64,000 bases of DNA from Prochlorococcus marinus str. MIT 0918. GTDB lineage: Bacteria; Cyanobacteriota; Cyanobacteriia; PCC-6307; Cyanobiaceae. The notes under the pieces were generated by a model that did not search any database, had not been told where the DNA came from, and saw only the letters and a list, made by a program, of their open reading frames with translations. Below, piece by piece: positions 19,269 to 26,314 of this stretch. Location: positions 1,262,764 to 1,326,763 of the forward strand of contig NZ_CP114780.1 in assembly GCF_027359415.1 (NCBI RefSeq), given 5' to 3'. The stretch's first letter is position 1; each line of letters opens with the position of its first letter. The position numbers and the translations under genes were made by a program.

Positions 19269-19322
19269 TTCTCATTACACAAAATTATTTATTAAATATA
19301 ATTGAATTGATTAAGTATAAAT

Positions 19323-20471
19323 TTATTCTTGATTGAGTATTTTTGTTGCTGTTGCAACCCCTGTTCCAAGAGGGGATTTAAGTTTTCCGATTTGATCTAA
19401 TGATGCTTCTATAGCAGCTATTGCTGTGAGAATATCTCTATTATTAATAAAACCTAAATGCCCAATTCTAAAAATTTTACCTTTTAAATGATCTTGTCCA
19501 CCAGCGAGTAATATATCAAAGTTATTTTTTACAGCTTTTCTTATCGCTTCTGCATCAATATTATCTGTCAAAACAGAAGTAATTGAAGGACTGCCAAAAC
19601 CAGGTGAAGCAAATAATTTTAGTCCAATCGAATCTATAGCTCTTTGTGTTGCTTCCATATGTTTTTTATGTCTGTTAAAGATAGAGTTAAGACCTTCTTC
19701 TTGCATCATTTTTAAAGCTTCTTCTAGTGCAAAATAAAGATTTACGCTAGGTGTAAAAGGATTACTATCTTTATCTGCAGTTTTTTTATAGGCTTTTAGA
19801 TCTAGGTAAAATTTTGGCAAATTAGATTTTTCAGATGCTTCCCATGCCTTTGCATTCATAGCAATGAAACTTAGTCCAGGTGGTATCATGTAACCTTTTT
19901 GAGAACCCGATGCAATGACATCTATTCCCCATTCATCCATGGGTACATTGCATGCACCAATACTGGTTACACAATCAGCAATTGTTATGGCTTTTTTGTG
20001 TAACTTTGTATAGGAAGCTATTTCTTTTAAATTATTTATTACCCCGGTAGATGTCTCTGAATGAGTTAAAATAACAGCTCGAATATCTTCATCATTATCT
20101 AATAGCTTTTTAAATTGATTTGGATCTAAAGGCTCTCCCCACTTAGCTGTTACTGTTTCTACATTTAGGCCATATGCTTTAGCAACTTTTACCCATCGCT
20201 CACCAAACTTTCCGTTTTCTCCGCAAATGACTTTATCTCCTTTGCTAAGAGTGTTAATTATTCCTGCTTCCATAGCGGCTGTACCACTACCAGTAATTGT
20301 TAATACATCTGAGTCAGTCTGATGAAGCCATTTGAGCGATTCAGTGGTTTTTTTGACAATGCTTTGGAATTCAGGACTTCTATGTCCAATTGGATGCTTA
20401 CTCAGAGCATTCAGTACTCTTTCAGGAACAGGTGTTGGTCCTGGGATCATTAATGTAAGTTTTTCTTTCAT
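19323..20471 (-). CDS. Class V aminotransferase (alanine/serine--glyoxylate type)
   Basis: PLP enzyme converting glyoxylate to glycine, important in photorespiration. 382 residues. Seen: MIPGPTPVPERVLNAL and GHRSPEF at the N-terminus, GSGTAAMEA, HSETSTGV, ADCVTSIG, the PLP lysine in ASGSQKGYMIPPGL near residue 195, and RIGHLGF at the end. Donor amino acid (alanine or serine) cannot be decided. The ATG at 20471 lies 51 bases from the divergent cbiD start. Confidence 0.92.
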   Translation of the reverse strand: MKEKLTLMIPGPTPVPERVLNALSKHPIGHRSPEFQSIVKKTTESLKWLHQTDSDVLTITGSGTAAMEAGIINTLSKGDKVICGENGKFGERWVKVAKAYGLNVETVTAKWGEPLDPNQFKKLLDNDEDIRAVILTHSETSTGVINNLKEIASYTKLHKKAITIADCVTSIGACNVPMDEWGIDVIASGSQKGYMIPPGLSFIAMNAKAWEASEKSNLPKFYLDLKAYKKTADKDSNPFTPSVNLYFALEEALKMMQEEGLNSIFNRHKKHMEATQRAIDSIGLKLFASPGFGSPSITSVLTDNIDAEAIRKAVKNNFDILLAGGQDHLKGKIFRIGHLGFINNRDILTAIAAIEASLDQIGKLKSPLGTGVATATKILNQE

Positions 20472-20522
20472 GGACTGAACATTTCTAAAAGTTAGTTTAA
20501 AAAACTATCAAAGGAATTACTT

Positions 20523-21713
20523 TTGTTTTGCACTCTTTTTTTTGATTTGAGAGGTTTTACTCTGCCAGTTTGGGTTGTTGCTGCGGCTAAAGCTGCTGCA
20601 TTTGTTTTGAATGGAGACTCTTTCAATTCATCTCAGATTATAGATTTCTCTGATAATGAAGACTCAATTCAGGTTCCTGTAAGATCTGCTGCATTACTTC
20701 ACAGAGGTCATCAGGCACTTGGAATTAGTTTTTGTGATCCAGGCAATTGCCTCGATTTAACAATCGATCTGGAAATCTGGACACTATTGAAATATGTCGA
20801 AGCTAACAAAACATTTAATAGTGATTCGTTATCTGGCTCTTCAGAGTCATGGTTAAAGGTTATTCCAGGATTTGGAGTTGGAAAATTACAGACATCTAAT
20901 GCTATTTCTATTTCTGATTTTGCTCAGAATTTATTGGAATATAATCTTCGTTCATTTAAAAAAAATGGATATATATTGGAGTTGGAAATAATTTTTCCAG
21001 AAGGTAAAAAGCTAGCCGATCGCACCAGTAATCATGCTTTTGGAGTTGTAGATGGACTTGCTTTAATTGGTACACAAGCAAATGTTCAAATTAGTGCTTC
21101 ACCAGATCAACTTCAATATACAATTGATGATTTGCGTAAGAAGTGTGCCAGCAAAGATTTTCTAGGGGATTTAACTTTTGTTATTGGTGAAAATGGATTA
21201 AACTTAGCTTTGCAATCTGGTTTGCCAAGTAAACAAATTATTAAAACAGGTAATTGGATAGGACCTTTGCTTGTTGCTTCGGCTGAGGAAAAAGTTAAGA
21301 AACTAATCCTTTTTGGGTATCACGGCAAATTAATAAAATTAGCTGGTGGTATTTTTCATACACATCATCATTTAGCTGATAGCCGCCTAGAAATTTTAAT
21401 AGCCTTAGCTGTTAAGGAGGGTATTCCTTACCCTTTAATTCAATCTTTACAAGACGCATCGTCTATAGAAGCTGCGCTATTAATATTAGAAAATAAGGAT
21501 ATTGTCAGTACTAACAAACTTTGGGAAAGGATTGCATTAGAAGTTGAAAAGAGAAGTATTGAGTATGTTAATCATTATTTCTCTTCTTCTATGGAAATAG
21601 GTGCGGTTTTATTTGATCGAAAAAGAAAATTACGTTGGGCTAGTCCTACTGCGTTTAAAAACATTGCTTCTTTTAATTTGAAATTAGAAGACGAGATAGA
21701 GAACTTCCTCTAA
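20523..21713 (+). CDS. cbiD: Cobalt-precorrin-5B C1-methyltransferase
   Basis: Corrin-ring methylation in anaerobic-type B12 synthesis, consistent with Prochlorococcus making pseudocobalamin. 396 residues. Seen: GFTLPVWVVAAAKAAAFVLNG at the N-terminus, IPGFGVGK, ADRTSNHAFGVVDGLALIGT, and the C-terminal GYHGKLIKLAGGIFHTHHHLADSRLE, all CbiD features. Start is uncertain: TTG at 20523 is the longest choice, and TTG at 20547 would begin just before RGFTLP. No ATG or GTG is available upstream of the conserved motif. Confidence 0.9.
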   Translation: MFCTLFFDLRGFTLPVWVVAAAKAAAFVLNGDSFNSSQIIDFSDNEDSIQVPVRSAALLHRGHQALGISFCDPGNCLDLTIDLEIWTLLKYVEANKTFNSDSLSGSSESWLKVIPGFGVGKLQTSNAISISDFAQNLLEYNLRSFKKNGYILELEIIFPEGKKLADRTSNHAFGVVDGLALIGTQANVQISASPDQLQYTIDDLRKKCASKDFLGDLTFVIGENGLNLALQSGLPSKQIIKTGNWIGPLLVASAEEKVKKLILFGYHGKLIKLAGGIFHTHHHLADSRLEILIALAVKEGIPYPLIQSLQDASSIEAALLILENKDIVSTNKLWERIALEVEKRSIEYVNHYFSSSMEIGAVLFDRKRKLRWASPTAFKNIASFNLKLEDEIENFL

Positions 21714-21749
21714 TCTAAATTTTTAATAGATCTAGGCTTTTTTGGAGAT

Positions 21750-23336
21750 ATGCTTGATTCTCAGCTTGAAATCCAACGTAAACCAGCAATTGTTATTCTT
21801 GATTTTGGCTCTCAGTACTCTGAGTTAATAGCAAGACGAATACGGGAGATTGAAGTTTATTCTGTTGTGCTTGGATATAACACATCTGTAGATGAGCTTC
21901 GTGAATTAGCTCCTAGTGGAATTATTTTGAGTGGTGGCCCCAGTTCTGTTTATGACAAGGGCGCACCTTTGTCTGATCCTGCTATTTGGAATTTGAATAT
22001 ACCTGTGTTGGGAGTTTGTTATGGTATGCAAGTTATGGTTCAACAGTTAGGTGGTCTTGTCGGAGCAGCTGTTGGAAAGGCGGAATATGGTAAAGCACCT
22101 TTACATGTTGATGATCCTACCGAACTATTAACTAATGTCGAAAATGGTTCGACTATGTGGATGAGTCATGGAGATTCAGTACAGCAGCTTCCAGATGGCT
22201 TTGTTCGATTAGCACACACTTCTAATACGCCGGATGCAGCAATAGCTTTTCATGATCGAAATTTTTATGGTGTTCAGTTTCATCCTGAGGTTGTTCACTC
22301 GACTCATGGCATGAGAATGCTAAGAAATTTTGTATATAACATTTGTCATTGTCAGCCTGAGTGGACTACCGATGCTTTTATTGATGAAGCTATTCAGAAA
22401 GTACAAGATCAAGTAGGTAAGAAAAGAGTATTACTGGCTTTATCAGGTGGGGTTGATTCTTCTGCTTTAGCTTTTCTTTTAAAGAAAGCTATTGGTGACC
22501 AACTGACATGTATGTTTATTGATCAAGGTTTCATGCGTAAAGGCGAGCCAGAGTTTTTAATGGATTTTTTTGATAAAAAGTTTCATATTAATGTTCAATA
22601 TATTAATGCAAGAGAACGCTTTGTTTCTAAGTTAAAAGGAATTATAGACCCTGAGGTAAAAAGAAAGATTATAGGAACTGAATTTATACGAGTTTTTGAA
22701 GAAGAAAGTTTGCGTTTAGGACCTTTTGATTATTTAGCGCAAGGTACTTTGTATCCTGATGTTATAGAAAGTTCTGGTACAAACATTGACCCAAAGACAG
22801 GTGAAAGAATTGCAGTAAAAATTAAGAGTCATCATAATGTTGGTGGTTTACCTAAAGATTTGCAATTTAAATTAGTTGAACCATTGAGAACATTATTTAA
22901 AGATGAAGTTAGAAAAGTAGGTAGAAGTTTAGGTTTGCCAGAAGAGATTGTACGCCGTCACCCTTTTCCTGGGCCAGGATTAGCAATACGTATTTTAGGA
23001 GAAGTAACGGATGAAAAACTGAACTGCCTTCGAGATGCCGATTTTATTGTAAGAGAGGAAATTACGAATGCTGGTTTATATCATGATATATGGCAAGCTT
23101 TTGCTGTTTTATTACCTGTTCGTTCAGTTGGAGTGATGGGTGATCAACGAACTTATGCATGGCCAATTGTTTTAAGATGTGTTTCCAGTGAAGATGGAAT
23201 GACGGCAGATTGGTCTCGTTTACCTAATATTCTATTAGAAAAAATTTCTAATAGAATTGTTAATGAAGTGAAAGGGGTAAACAGAGTTGTTTTAGATATT
23301 ACTAGTAAACCTCCTGGCACTATTGAGTGGGAATGA
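21750..23336 (+). CDS. guaA: GMP synthase (glutamine-hydrolysing)
   Basis: Converts XMP to GMP. Class I glutaminase domain (GVCYGMQVM with nucleophile cysteine; FHPEVVHS), ATP-pyrophosphatase loop [16 protein letters not shown] near residue 230, then the dimerisation domain with [19 protein letters not shown] and [15 protein letters not shown], ending PPGTIEWE. 528 residues, complete. Its last codons are part of an attachment-site repeat that recurs at 25977, so the 3' end of guaA has served as an integration site. Confidence 0.97.
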   Translation: MLDSQLEIQRKPAIVILDFGSQYSELIARRIREIEVYSVVLGYNTSVDELRELAPSGIILSGGPSSVYDKGAPLSDPAIWNLNIPVLGVCYGMQVMVQQLGGLVGAAVGKAEYGKAPLHVDDPTELLTNVENGSTMWMSHGDSVQQLPDGFVRLAHTSNTPDAAIAFHDRNFYGVQFHPEVVHSTHGMRMLRNFVYNICHCQPEWTTDAFIDEAIQKVQDQVGKKRVLLALSGGVDSSALAFLLKKAIGDQLTCMFIDQGFMRKGEPEFLMDFFDKKFHINVQYINARERFVSKLKGIIDPEVKRKIIGTEFIRVFEEESLRLGPFDYLAQGTLYPDVIESSGTNIDPKTGERIAVKIKSHHNVGGLPKDLQFKLVEPLRTLFKDEVRKVGRSLGLPEEIVRRHPFPGPGLAIRILGEVTDEKLNCLRDADFIVREEITNAGLYHDIWQAFAVLLPVRSVGVMGDQRTYAWPIVLRCVSSEDGMTADWSRLPNILLEKISNRIVNEVKGVNRVVLDITSKPPGTIEWE

Positions 23337-23478
23337 CAATGACTACTAAAAGGTAGTTATAGATTAAAAGAGTTACTTCACCGCGGAATCTTTTCAATTT
23401 TGAAGTGACAGAGTGACAATGGATTTCAGGTAGGCACTTCACCGTGACTTCACCGTGGGAAGGTTTGAGTGTCTCTAC
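23317..23478 (+). repeat. Attachment-type repeat, left copy (guaA 3' end)
   Basis: GCACTATTGAGTGGGA (23317-23332) is identical to 25977-25992. After eight diverged bases, GACTACTAAAAGGTAG (23341) matches 26001 and the alignment stays gapless to about 23446, then resumes after an 11-base offset to GAGTGTCTCTAC (23467; 26116). The first 20 bases encode the guaA C-terminus TIEWE and stop. The 11-base offset equals one extra ACTTCACCGTG unit in this copy. Confidence 0.85.
23375..23457 (+). repeat. ACTTCACCGTG 11-base repeats, left set
   Basis: ACTTCACCGCG at 23375 (one mismatch), then two perfect head-to-tail ACTTCACCGTG units at 23436-23446 and 23447-23457. The 61-base spacing from the first to the second repeat is identical in the right copy of the attachment region. 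Short direct repeats at fixed positions beside a core site are the pattern of integrase arm-type sites. A small CTACG/CGTAG hairpin follows at about 23475-23491. Confidence 0.75.
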
Positions 23479-23573
23479 GGAGAAATCGTAGATAGTCTGT
23501 TTTCTCTACACTTGTGATTTAATTTTGCAGATTCAGTTGCTATAAATTTACTAACGATTTCTCTACTTAAAAA

Positions 23574-23873
23574 TTACGCAGCATCGTCATTAATTTGATG
23601 TTCAACCAATTCCCATCCATTACTCAATAACTCAAACCAAGTTTCATTGGCATCTTCTAGTGCCATTGTTCGTGTGTTCTTGATCTGCGTGGGTATGCCT
23701 TCAGCGGTGGAATGCCAAAGTTGAGTAATGACTTTCGGCATCCGCATAAGGGACTTTGGATCTCTAATGAAAAACAACACCAACTTTTTCTCTGGATTAA
23801 TTAACCATCCTGATGGGGTAGGGACTGCTCTCCTGACTGGATCAACCATTCGTCTGCAAATAATTCTGGACAT
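23574..23873 (-). CDS. DUF1651-like small protein
   Basis: 99 residues. The pattern GWLINPEKKLVLFFIRDPKS ... GIPTQIKNTRTM ... ANETWFELLSNGWELVE matches what I remember of DUF1651, a family of small proteins in marine Synechococcus and Prochlorococcus: GWL, F.RDPKS, G.P, M..A...W..L...GW. Function unknown. ATG at 23873 lies only 2 bases after the U-tract of the first small RNA, so the RNA terminator sits in what would be its 5' leader. Cargo gene of unit A. Confidence 0.65.
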   Translation of the reverse strand: MSRIICRRMVDPVRRAVPTPSGWLINPEKKLVLFFIRDPKSLMRMPKVITQLWHSTAEGIPTQIKNTRTMALEDANETWFELLSNGWELVEHQINDDAA

Positions 23874-23874
23874 G

Positions 23875-23934
23875 AAAAAGCACCATGCTCACAGGTGCCT
23901 TATCAATTAGGACTAATTATGTGAAGAGTGTCCT
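23875..23934 (-). ncRNA. Small RNA with Yfr1/Yfr10-like motif, copy 1
   Basis: Minus-strand unit of about 60 nt, inferred from three related copies in this island. Read 5'-3' it has a hairpin AGGAC/GTCCT whose loop carries ACACTCTTCACAT (one mismatch from copies 2 and 3; 23919-23931 on the plus strand), then a terminator stem GGCACC/GGTGC (about 23880-23899) and a run of T. A TATATT box (23941-23946, plus strand AATATA) lies about 7 bases before the presumed start. The most diverged of the three copies. Start and end are estimates. Confidence 0.5.
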
Positions 23935-24016
23935 AATACAAATATACTACTGCTCAGTTTTTTATTGGTCAAGCGTTTGAGGATAATTTCTATTGAGGCA
24001 TTTCTCATCAAGACAC

Positions 24017-24107
24017 AAAAAAACCTGCCCGAAGCAGGTCCTTTTGGAGATCTTAAGCAAGTGTTTCCTAGTTTCCACTGCTGGAGGATCTCAACTCCTC
24101 ACAACGG
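24017..24107 (-). ncRNA. Yfr2-like small RNA, unit A
   Basis: Minus-strand RNA of about 90 nt. Read 5'-3': GTTGTGAGGAGTTGAGATCCTCC (a hairpin arm plus the GAGGAGT motif, plus-strand 24094-24100), GGAAACA (plus-strand TGTTTCC at 24062-24068), then terminator stem CCTGC/GCAGG with loop TTCGG (24024-24038) and seven T (24017-24023). As I remember the cyanobacterial Yfr2 family, it is defined by GGAAACA in a loop and by a segment complementary to Yfr1. A CATATT box precedes the estimated start. Conserved with unit B at 27128-27219. Confidence 0.65.
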
Positions 24108-24159
24108 AAATATGCCACATGTTCTTCAAAAGTGCGAGAAATTATCTAAAAGCACATAA

Positions 24160-24179
24160 AACTGTCACATGTGCCAGTT
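24160..24179. repeat. CACATGTG inverted repeat between the two RNA units, unit A
   Basis: AACTG (24160-24164) / CAGTT (24175-24179) enclose the palindrome CACATGTG (24166-24173). On the minus strand it is followed by TTTTATG, so it might act as a terminator or a binding site. Unit B has a longer, nearly perfect version at 27266-27299 in the same place, showing that the feature is maintained. Confidence 0.5.
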
Positions 24180-24200
24180 ATAGGTCCCGAAAAATTAGAC

Positions 24201-24260
24201 AAAAAAAAGAGCGCCCTTAACTAGCAGCGCTCTATTGGACAATGATGTGAGGAGTGTCCT
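24201..24260 (-). ncRNA. Small RNA with Yfr1/Yfr10-like motif, copy 2
   Basis: About 60 nt on the minus strand. 5' hairpin GGACA/TGTCC with loop carrying CTCCTCACAT (plus-strand ATGTGAGGAG at 24245-24254), then terminator stem AGAGCGC (24208-24214)/GCGCTCT (24227-24233) and eight T (24201-24208). A TAGAAA box (plus-strand TTTCTA at 24266-24271) lies about 7 bases upstream of the presumed start; copy 3 has TAGAAC at the same spacing. ACTCCTCACA is perfectly complementary over 10 bases to TGTGAGGAGT of the neighbouring Yfr2-like RNA. Confidence 0.6.
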
Positions 24261-24375
24261 TATCTTTTCTACTCCTGTTAAGTGTCTTTTGTCATTTTCA
24301 ATAAGACAAATGGTGATTTTGAAGCAAAATAAATTGATGATCAAATTGCCATAAAGACTTTTGGCGACTGCTGAG

Positions 24376-24454
24376 GGTATATAAAAGCACAATATTTTAT
24401 ACCTATGGAGATGGACTGATATAACTGGTATCTTAAGGTATAGAAACATGGTAT
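24376..24454 (+). promoter_or_regulatory. Repeated GGTAT sites upstream of the recombinase
   Basis: Direct GGTAT at 24376, 24427, 24437 and 24450 and an inverted ATACC at 24399-24403, most extended by A/T (GGTATATAAAA, GGTATAGAAA, GGTATAAAA). The first and the inverted copy make an imperfect dyad. The cluster ends 42 bases before the recombinase ATG. Resolvase-family genes often have their crossover and operator subsites directly upstream, so this is a candidate recombination and autoregulatory site. No promoter is assigned with confidence. Confidence 0.45.
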
Positions 24455-24496
24455 AAAAATGATTTATTATACGGTCATAGATTTGGAGGCAAACCA

Positions 24497-25078
24497 ATGG
24501 CGTTATATGGATATTGGAGGTGCTCAACCAACCTTCAGGATCAAGAGCGTCAGGTGCTTGGTCTTAAGGAAGAGGGTGTTCCTGCAAAAAATATTTTTGG
24601 AGACAAGATCACGGGGACAAGCAACTATGGAGATAGGGAAGAACTATCAAAGTGTCTAGATTTACTTGAACCGAACGATCTTTTGATCCTTGAGGACATG
24701 ACCCGTCTTGGGAGAACAATGGTCACGATGTTGGTTGAGGTGAATAACCTTATTGAGAGAGGCGTTTATATAAAAACGCTTGATGGTCGTCTTGATACCT
24801 CACTTATGAATGATGAGATTGTGAGGCTGATCGTTGGAGTTATGGGATATGCAGCAGAGTGCGAACTAAGGAATATCAAACACAGAACTTCAGAAGGAAG
24901 AGCAGTTGCAAAAAGTAGAGGAGTGAAGTTTGGAAGAAAGCGTCAGTACGACAAATTCCAGATTGAAGAAATTATGGATAAGCGAAAACAAGGACTTGGG
25001 TATGGTTCTATTGCCAAGTCATTGGGCATGAAGAAATCTACAGTACAGATGATTGTTCAAAGGGAGGTAGCAGCATGA
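24497..25078 (+). CDS. Serine recombinase (resolvase/invertase family)
   Basis: 193 residues. N-terminal catalytic domain with YGYWRCSTNLQDQERQ (nucleophile serine at 10, preceding arginine at 8), LEDMTRLGRT (conserved R..R), and the E-helix region LIVGVMGYAAECELRNIKHRTSEGRAVAKSRG. The C-terminal helix-turn-helix is YGSIAKSLGMKKSTVQMIVQR. It is the small resolvase/invertase class, not a large phage-type integrase. The ATG at 24497 has a good GGAGG at 24485-24489. It overlaps the next gene by ATGA, starting a five-gene operon. Whether it mobilises this element is inference. Confidence 0.9.
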   Translation: MALYGYWRCSTNLQDQERQVLGLKEEGVPAKNIFGDKITGTSNYGDREELSKCLDLLEPNDLLILEDMTRLGRTMVTMLVEVNNLIERGVYIKTLDGRLDTSLMNDEIVRLIVGVMGYAAECELRNIKHRTSEGRAVAKSRGVKFGRKRQYDKFQIEEIMDKRKQGLGYGSIAKSLGMKKSTVQMIVQREVAA

Positions 25079-25278
25079 CTAGAAAAAATAATTATTCAGG
25101 TGGATTATCTAATTACATTGTTTTGAAGGAAGAGAAGGAAGTTATTTTTTATTTGCATAATCCCTATCCAGATTGCTTGGAAATTCCAGCAATAATGAAG
25201 CAAAGGTTTCCTGATGATTACAAGAGCATCGTTACAAGCGACTTAGATGAATTTAAGAAGTATGGGGAGAAAGCGTGA
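25075..25278 (+). CDS. Small protein of the recombinase operon, function unknown
   Basis: 67 residues, beginning MTRKNNYSGGLSNYIVLKEE and ending DLDEFKKYGEKA. No known domain seen; mixed charged and aromatic composition, no membrane segment. ATG shares ATGA with the recombinase stop, and its own stop shares GTGA with the next start, which argues strongly for translation. No copy of this gene is visible in unit B. Confidence 0.6.
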   Translation: MTRKNNYSGGLSNYIVLKEEKEVIFYLHNPYPDCLEIPAIMKQRFPDDYKSIVTSDLDEFKKYGEKA

Positions 25279-25451
25279 GTACTGATTGGCAAGACACCTC
25301 ATGGCAAGAAGAGTTCTTAGACATGAAGGCACATAAACCAGAAGACGTGAAATTGCTCATGGAGGGACCAAGAGGTTTTTTGGATGCAATGAAACTTGGT
25401 TCTCTTCATGAGGAATACATACGATTGAAAAAGAGGCAAAGCAATGAATGA
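25275..25451 (+). CDS. Small WQDTSWQEEF protein, copy A
   Basis: 58 residues from GTG at 25275, overlapping the previous stop by 4 bases. It begins MSTDWQDTSWQEEFLD and contains EDVKLLMEGPRGFLDA and LHEEYIRLKKR. A close paralogue lies in unit B at 27524-27694; most differences are conservative, so both copies have been under protein-level selection. No known family recognised. It overlaps the next gene by 8 bases. Confidence 0.65.
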   Translation: MSTDWQDTSWQEEFLDMKAHKPEDVKLLMEGPRGFLDAMKLGSLHEEYIRLKKRQSNE

Positions 25452-25707
25452 AATCAATTGGAGAGAAGAATTATTGGATTCGGCAAAGTTCAATAAGAAG
25501 GAAGAAAACTTGTTGAGACATGGTGCAAAGTCATTGGCACAGAGTTGGCACTTAGGTGCTCTGTACATACGCTGGAAGAAGTTGAAAGGGTATAGAGAAT
25601 CTCCGACTCCTAATTGCCAAAGTTCATTTCTTGAATGGGAGCATCGACTTGCCAAGGGCGACTTTTATATCCTTAATGAAAAGGACTTCTCTTATCCAGA
25701 CTGGTAA
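25444..25707 (+). CDS. Small protein of the recombinase operon, function unknown
   Basis: 87 residues, starting MNEINWREELLDSAKF, with HGAKSLAQSWHLGALYIRWKKLKGY in the middle. Rich in Trp, Lys and Glu; no signal, membrane segment or known motif seen. ATG at 25444 overlaps the preceding gene by 8 bases. A decayed copy with stop codons and deletions follows the paralogous gene in unit B (27703-27853), so the gene order was duplicated with it. Confidence 0.6.
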   Translation: MNEINWREELLDSAKFNKKEENLLRHGAKSLAQSWHLGALYIRWKKLKGYRESPTPNCQSSFLEWEHRLAKGDFYILNEKDFSYPDW

Positions 25708-25713
25708 AAACGT

Positions 25714-25857
25714 ATGCAGTTAATTGAACAGCACAAGAAATTTATTGCTTGGTACCAAGAGAAACTTGGTTTGTCCGATTATGGATTGCTTTGGTTTGTG
25801 TTTTTTAAAGGCGTTGTTCTCACTCTGATCATTGAGCGATTACTCTTTCATTCTTGA
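25714..25857 (+). CDS. Tiny membrane-anchored protein closing the operon
   Basis: 47 residues: a charged N-terminus (MQLIEQHKKFIAWYQEKLG) and a C-terminal hydrophobic helix (YGLLWFVFFKGVVLTLIIERLLF). ATG at 25714, six bases after the previous stop, so probably the last gene of the same operon. Tail-anchored layout. No homology recognised. Small membrane proteins of this size are common in phage and island DNA, but no function can be assigned. Confidence 0.5.
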   Translation: MQLIEQHKKFIAWYQEKLGLSDYGLLWFVFFKGVVLTLIIERLLFHS

Positions 25858-25895
25858 GGTTGCTATAACTATTGATTGGAATGCTGCCAGAAAGC

Positions 25896-25917
25896 ACTTC
25901 ACCGTGACTTCACCGTG
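25896..25917 (+). repeat. ACTTCACCGTG tandem pair near the right end of unit A
   Basis: Two perfect head-to-tail 11-base units, at 25896-25906 and 25907-25917, the same tandem arrangement as at 23436-23457. They lie about 60 bases before the second guaA-derived repeat (25977). Together with the copies on its other side (26035, 26096), the core site is flanked by repeats on both sides, as at an integrase attachment site. Confidence 0.75.
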
Positions 25918-25976
25918 CTATTATTAAAGAAATAAACCCTGTTTATGACTGCGTTTTTGCCCCCTATTATTACCAA

Positions 25977-26127
25977 GCACTATTGAGTGGGAGTAGTATT
26001 GACTACTAAAAGGTAGGTATAGATTAAAATATATACTTCACCGTGAGACCTTTTCAAAATTGAAGTGACAGATTGACAAGAGATCTCAGGTAGGTACTTC
26101 ACCGTGGAACGTTGTGAGTGTCTCTAC
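25977..26127 (+). repeat. Attachment-type repeat, second guaA 3' end
   Basis: Same sequence as at 23317 with the features described there: GCACTATTGAGTGGGA, then GACTACTAAAAGGTAG at 26001. It still reads TIEWE followed by a stop in the guaA frame, but with GAG TAG instead of GAA TGA. ACTTCACCGTG stands at 26035-26045 and 26096-26106. The synonymous change suggests that the two copies came from different guaA genes. Confidence 0.85.
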
Positions 26128-26311
26128 AGAGAAACCTTAGAAAGAATCTTGCTTTTTTCATTTTCTTAGTAGCTTTTTAGTTGATAATTGTTCTATGAGT
26201 AATGTTCGAGTATAAATATGATATTCCTTGTCATAAGTCTCATTGAGTAATCGTAAAAATTCACCACAAGTTATTTTACTTGTGACTCTCCTATGTTTCA
26301 GCTTTTAGGTA
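26128..26311 (+). other. Leader region of the K+ channel gene
   Basis: No gene. Contains a hairpin CACAAGT (26265-26271)/ACTTGTG (26278-26284) about 30 bases before the channel start; its function is unknown. The stretch has no counterpart in unit A, so it travels with the channel cargo. Confidence 0.35.
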
Positions 26312-26314
26312 GTG

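Larger units (their letters stand above)
23317..25976 (+). mobile_element. Integrative element unit A at the guaA 3' end
   Basis: Bounded by two copies of the guaA 3' end exactly 2,660 bases apart (23317 and 25977). Contents in order: guaA-derived repeat with short ACTTCACCGTG repeats, a minus-strand DUF1651-like gene, three minus-strand small RNAs, repeated GGTAT sites, and a plus-strand serine-recombinase operon of five small genes, then another tandem ACTTCACCGTG pair near the right end. No tyrosine integrase, capsid or replication gene is present, so it is either non-autonomous or uses the serine recombinase. Boundaries follow the repeats; mechanism is inference. Confidence 0.7.

Noticed and set aside
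24089-24130. Plus-strand reading of ACTCCTCACA at 24094 as another Yfr1-like RNA
   Set aside because: The terminator T-runs and GGAAACA are on the minus strand, so this is the complement of the Yfr2-like RNA.
23965-24220. Two short plus-strand frames over the first RNA module
   Set aside because: They run across terminator hairpins and the conserved RNA motifs, are not conserved in the second unit, and have no ribosome binding site.
24195-24527. Minus-strand frame overlapping the recombinase start and the small RNA
   Set aside because: Cuts through the repeated GGTAT region and an RNA terminator; amino-acid composition is not gene-like.
25317-25655. Minus-strand frame opposite the recombinase operon
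   Set aside because: It lies antisense to two genes whose overlap pattern and paralogues prove the plus-strand reading.
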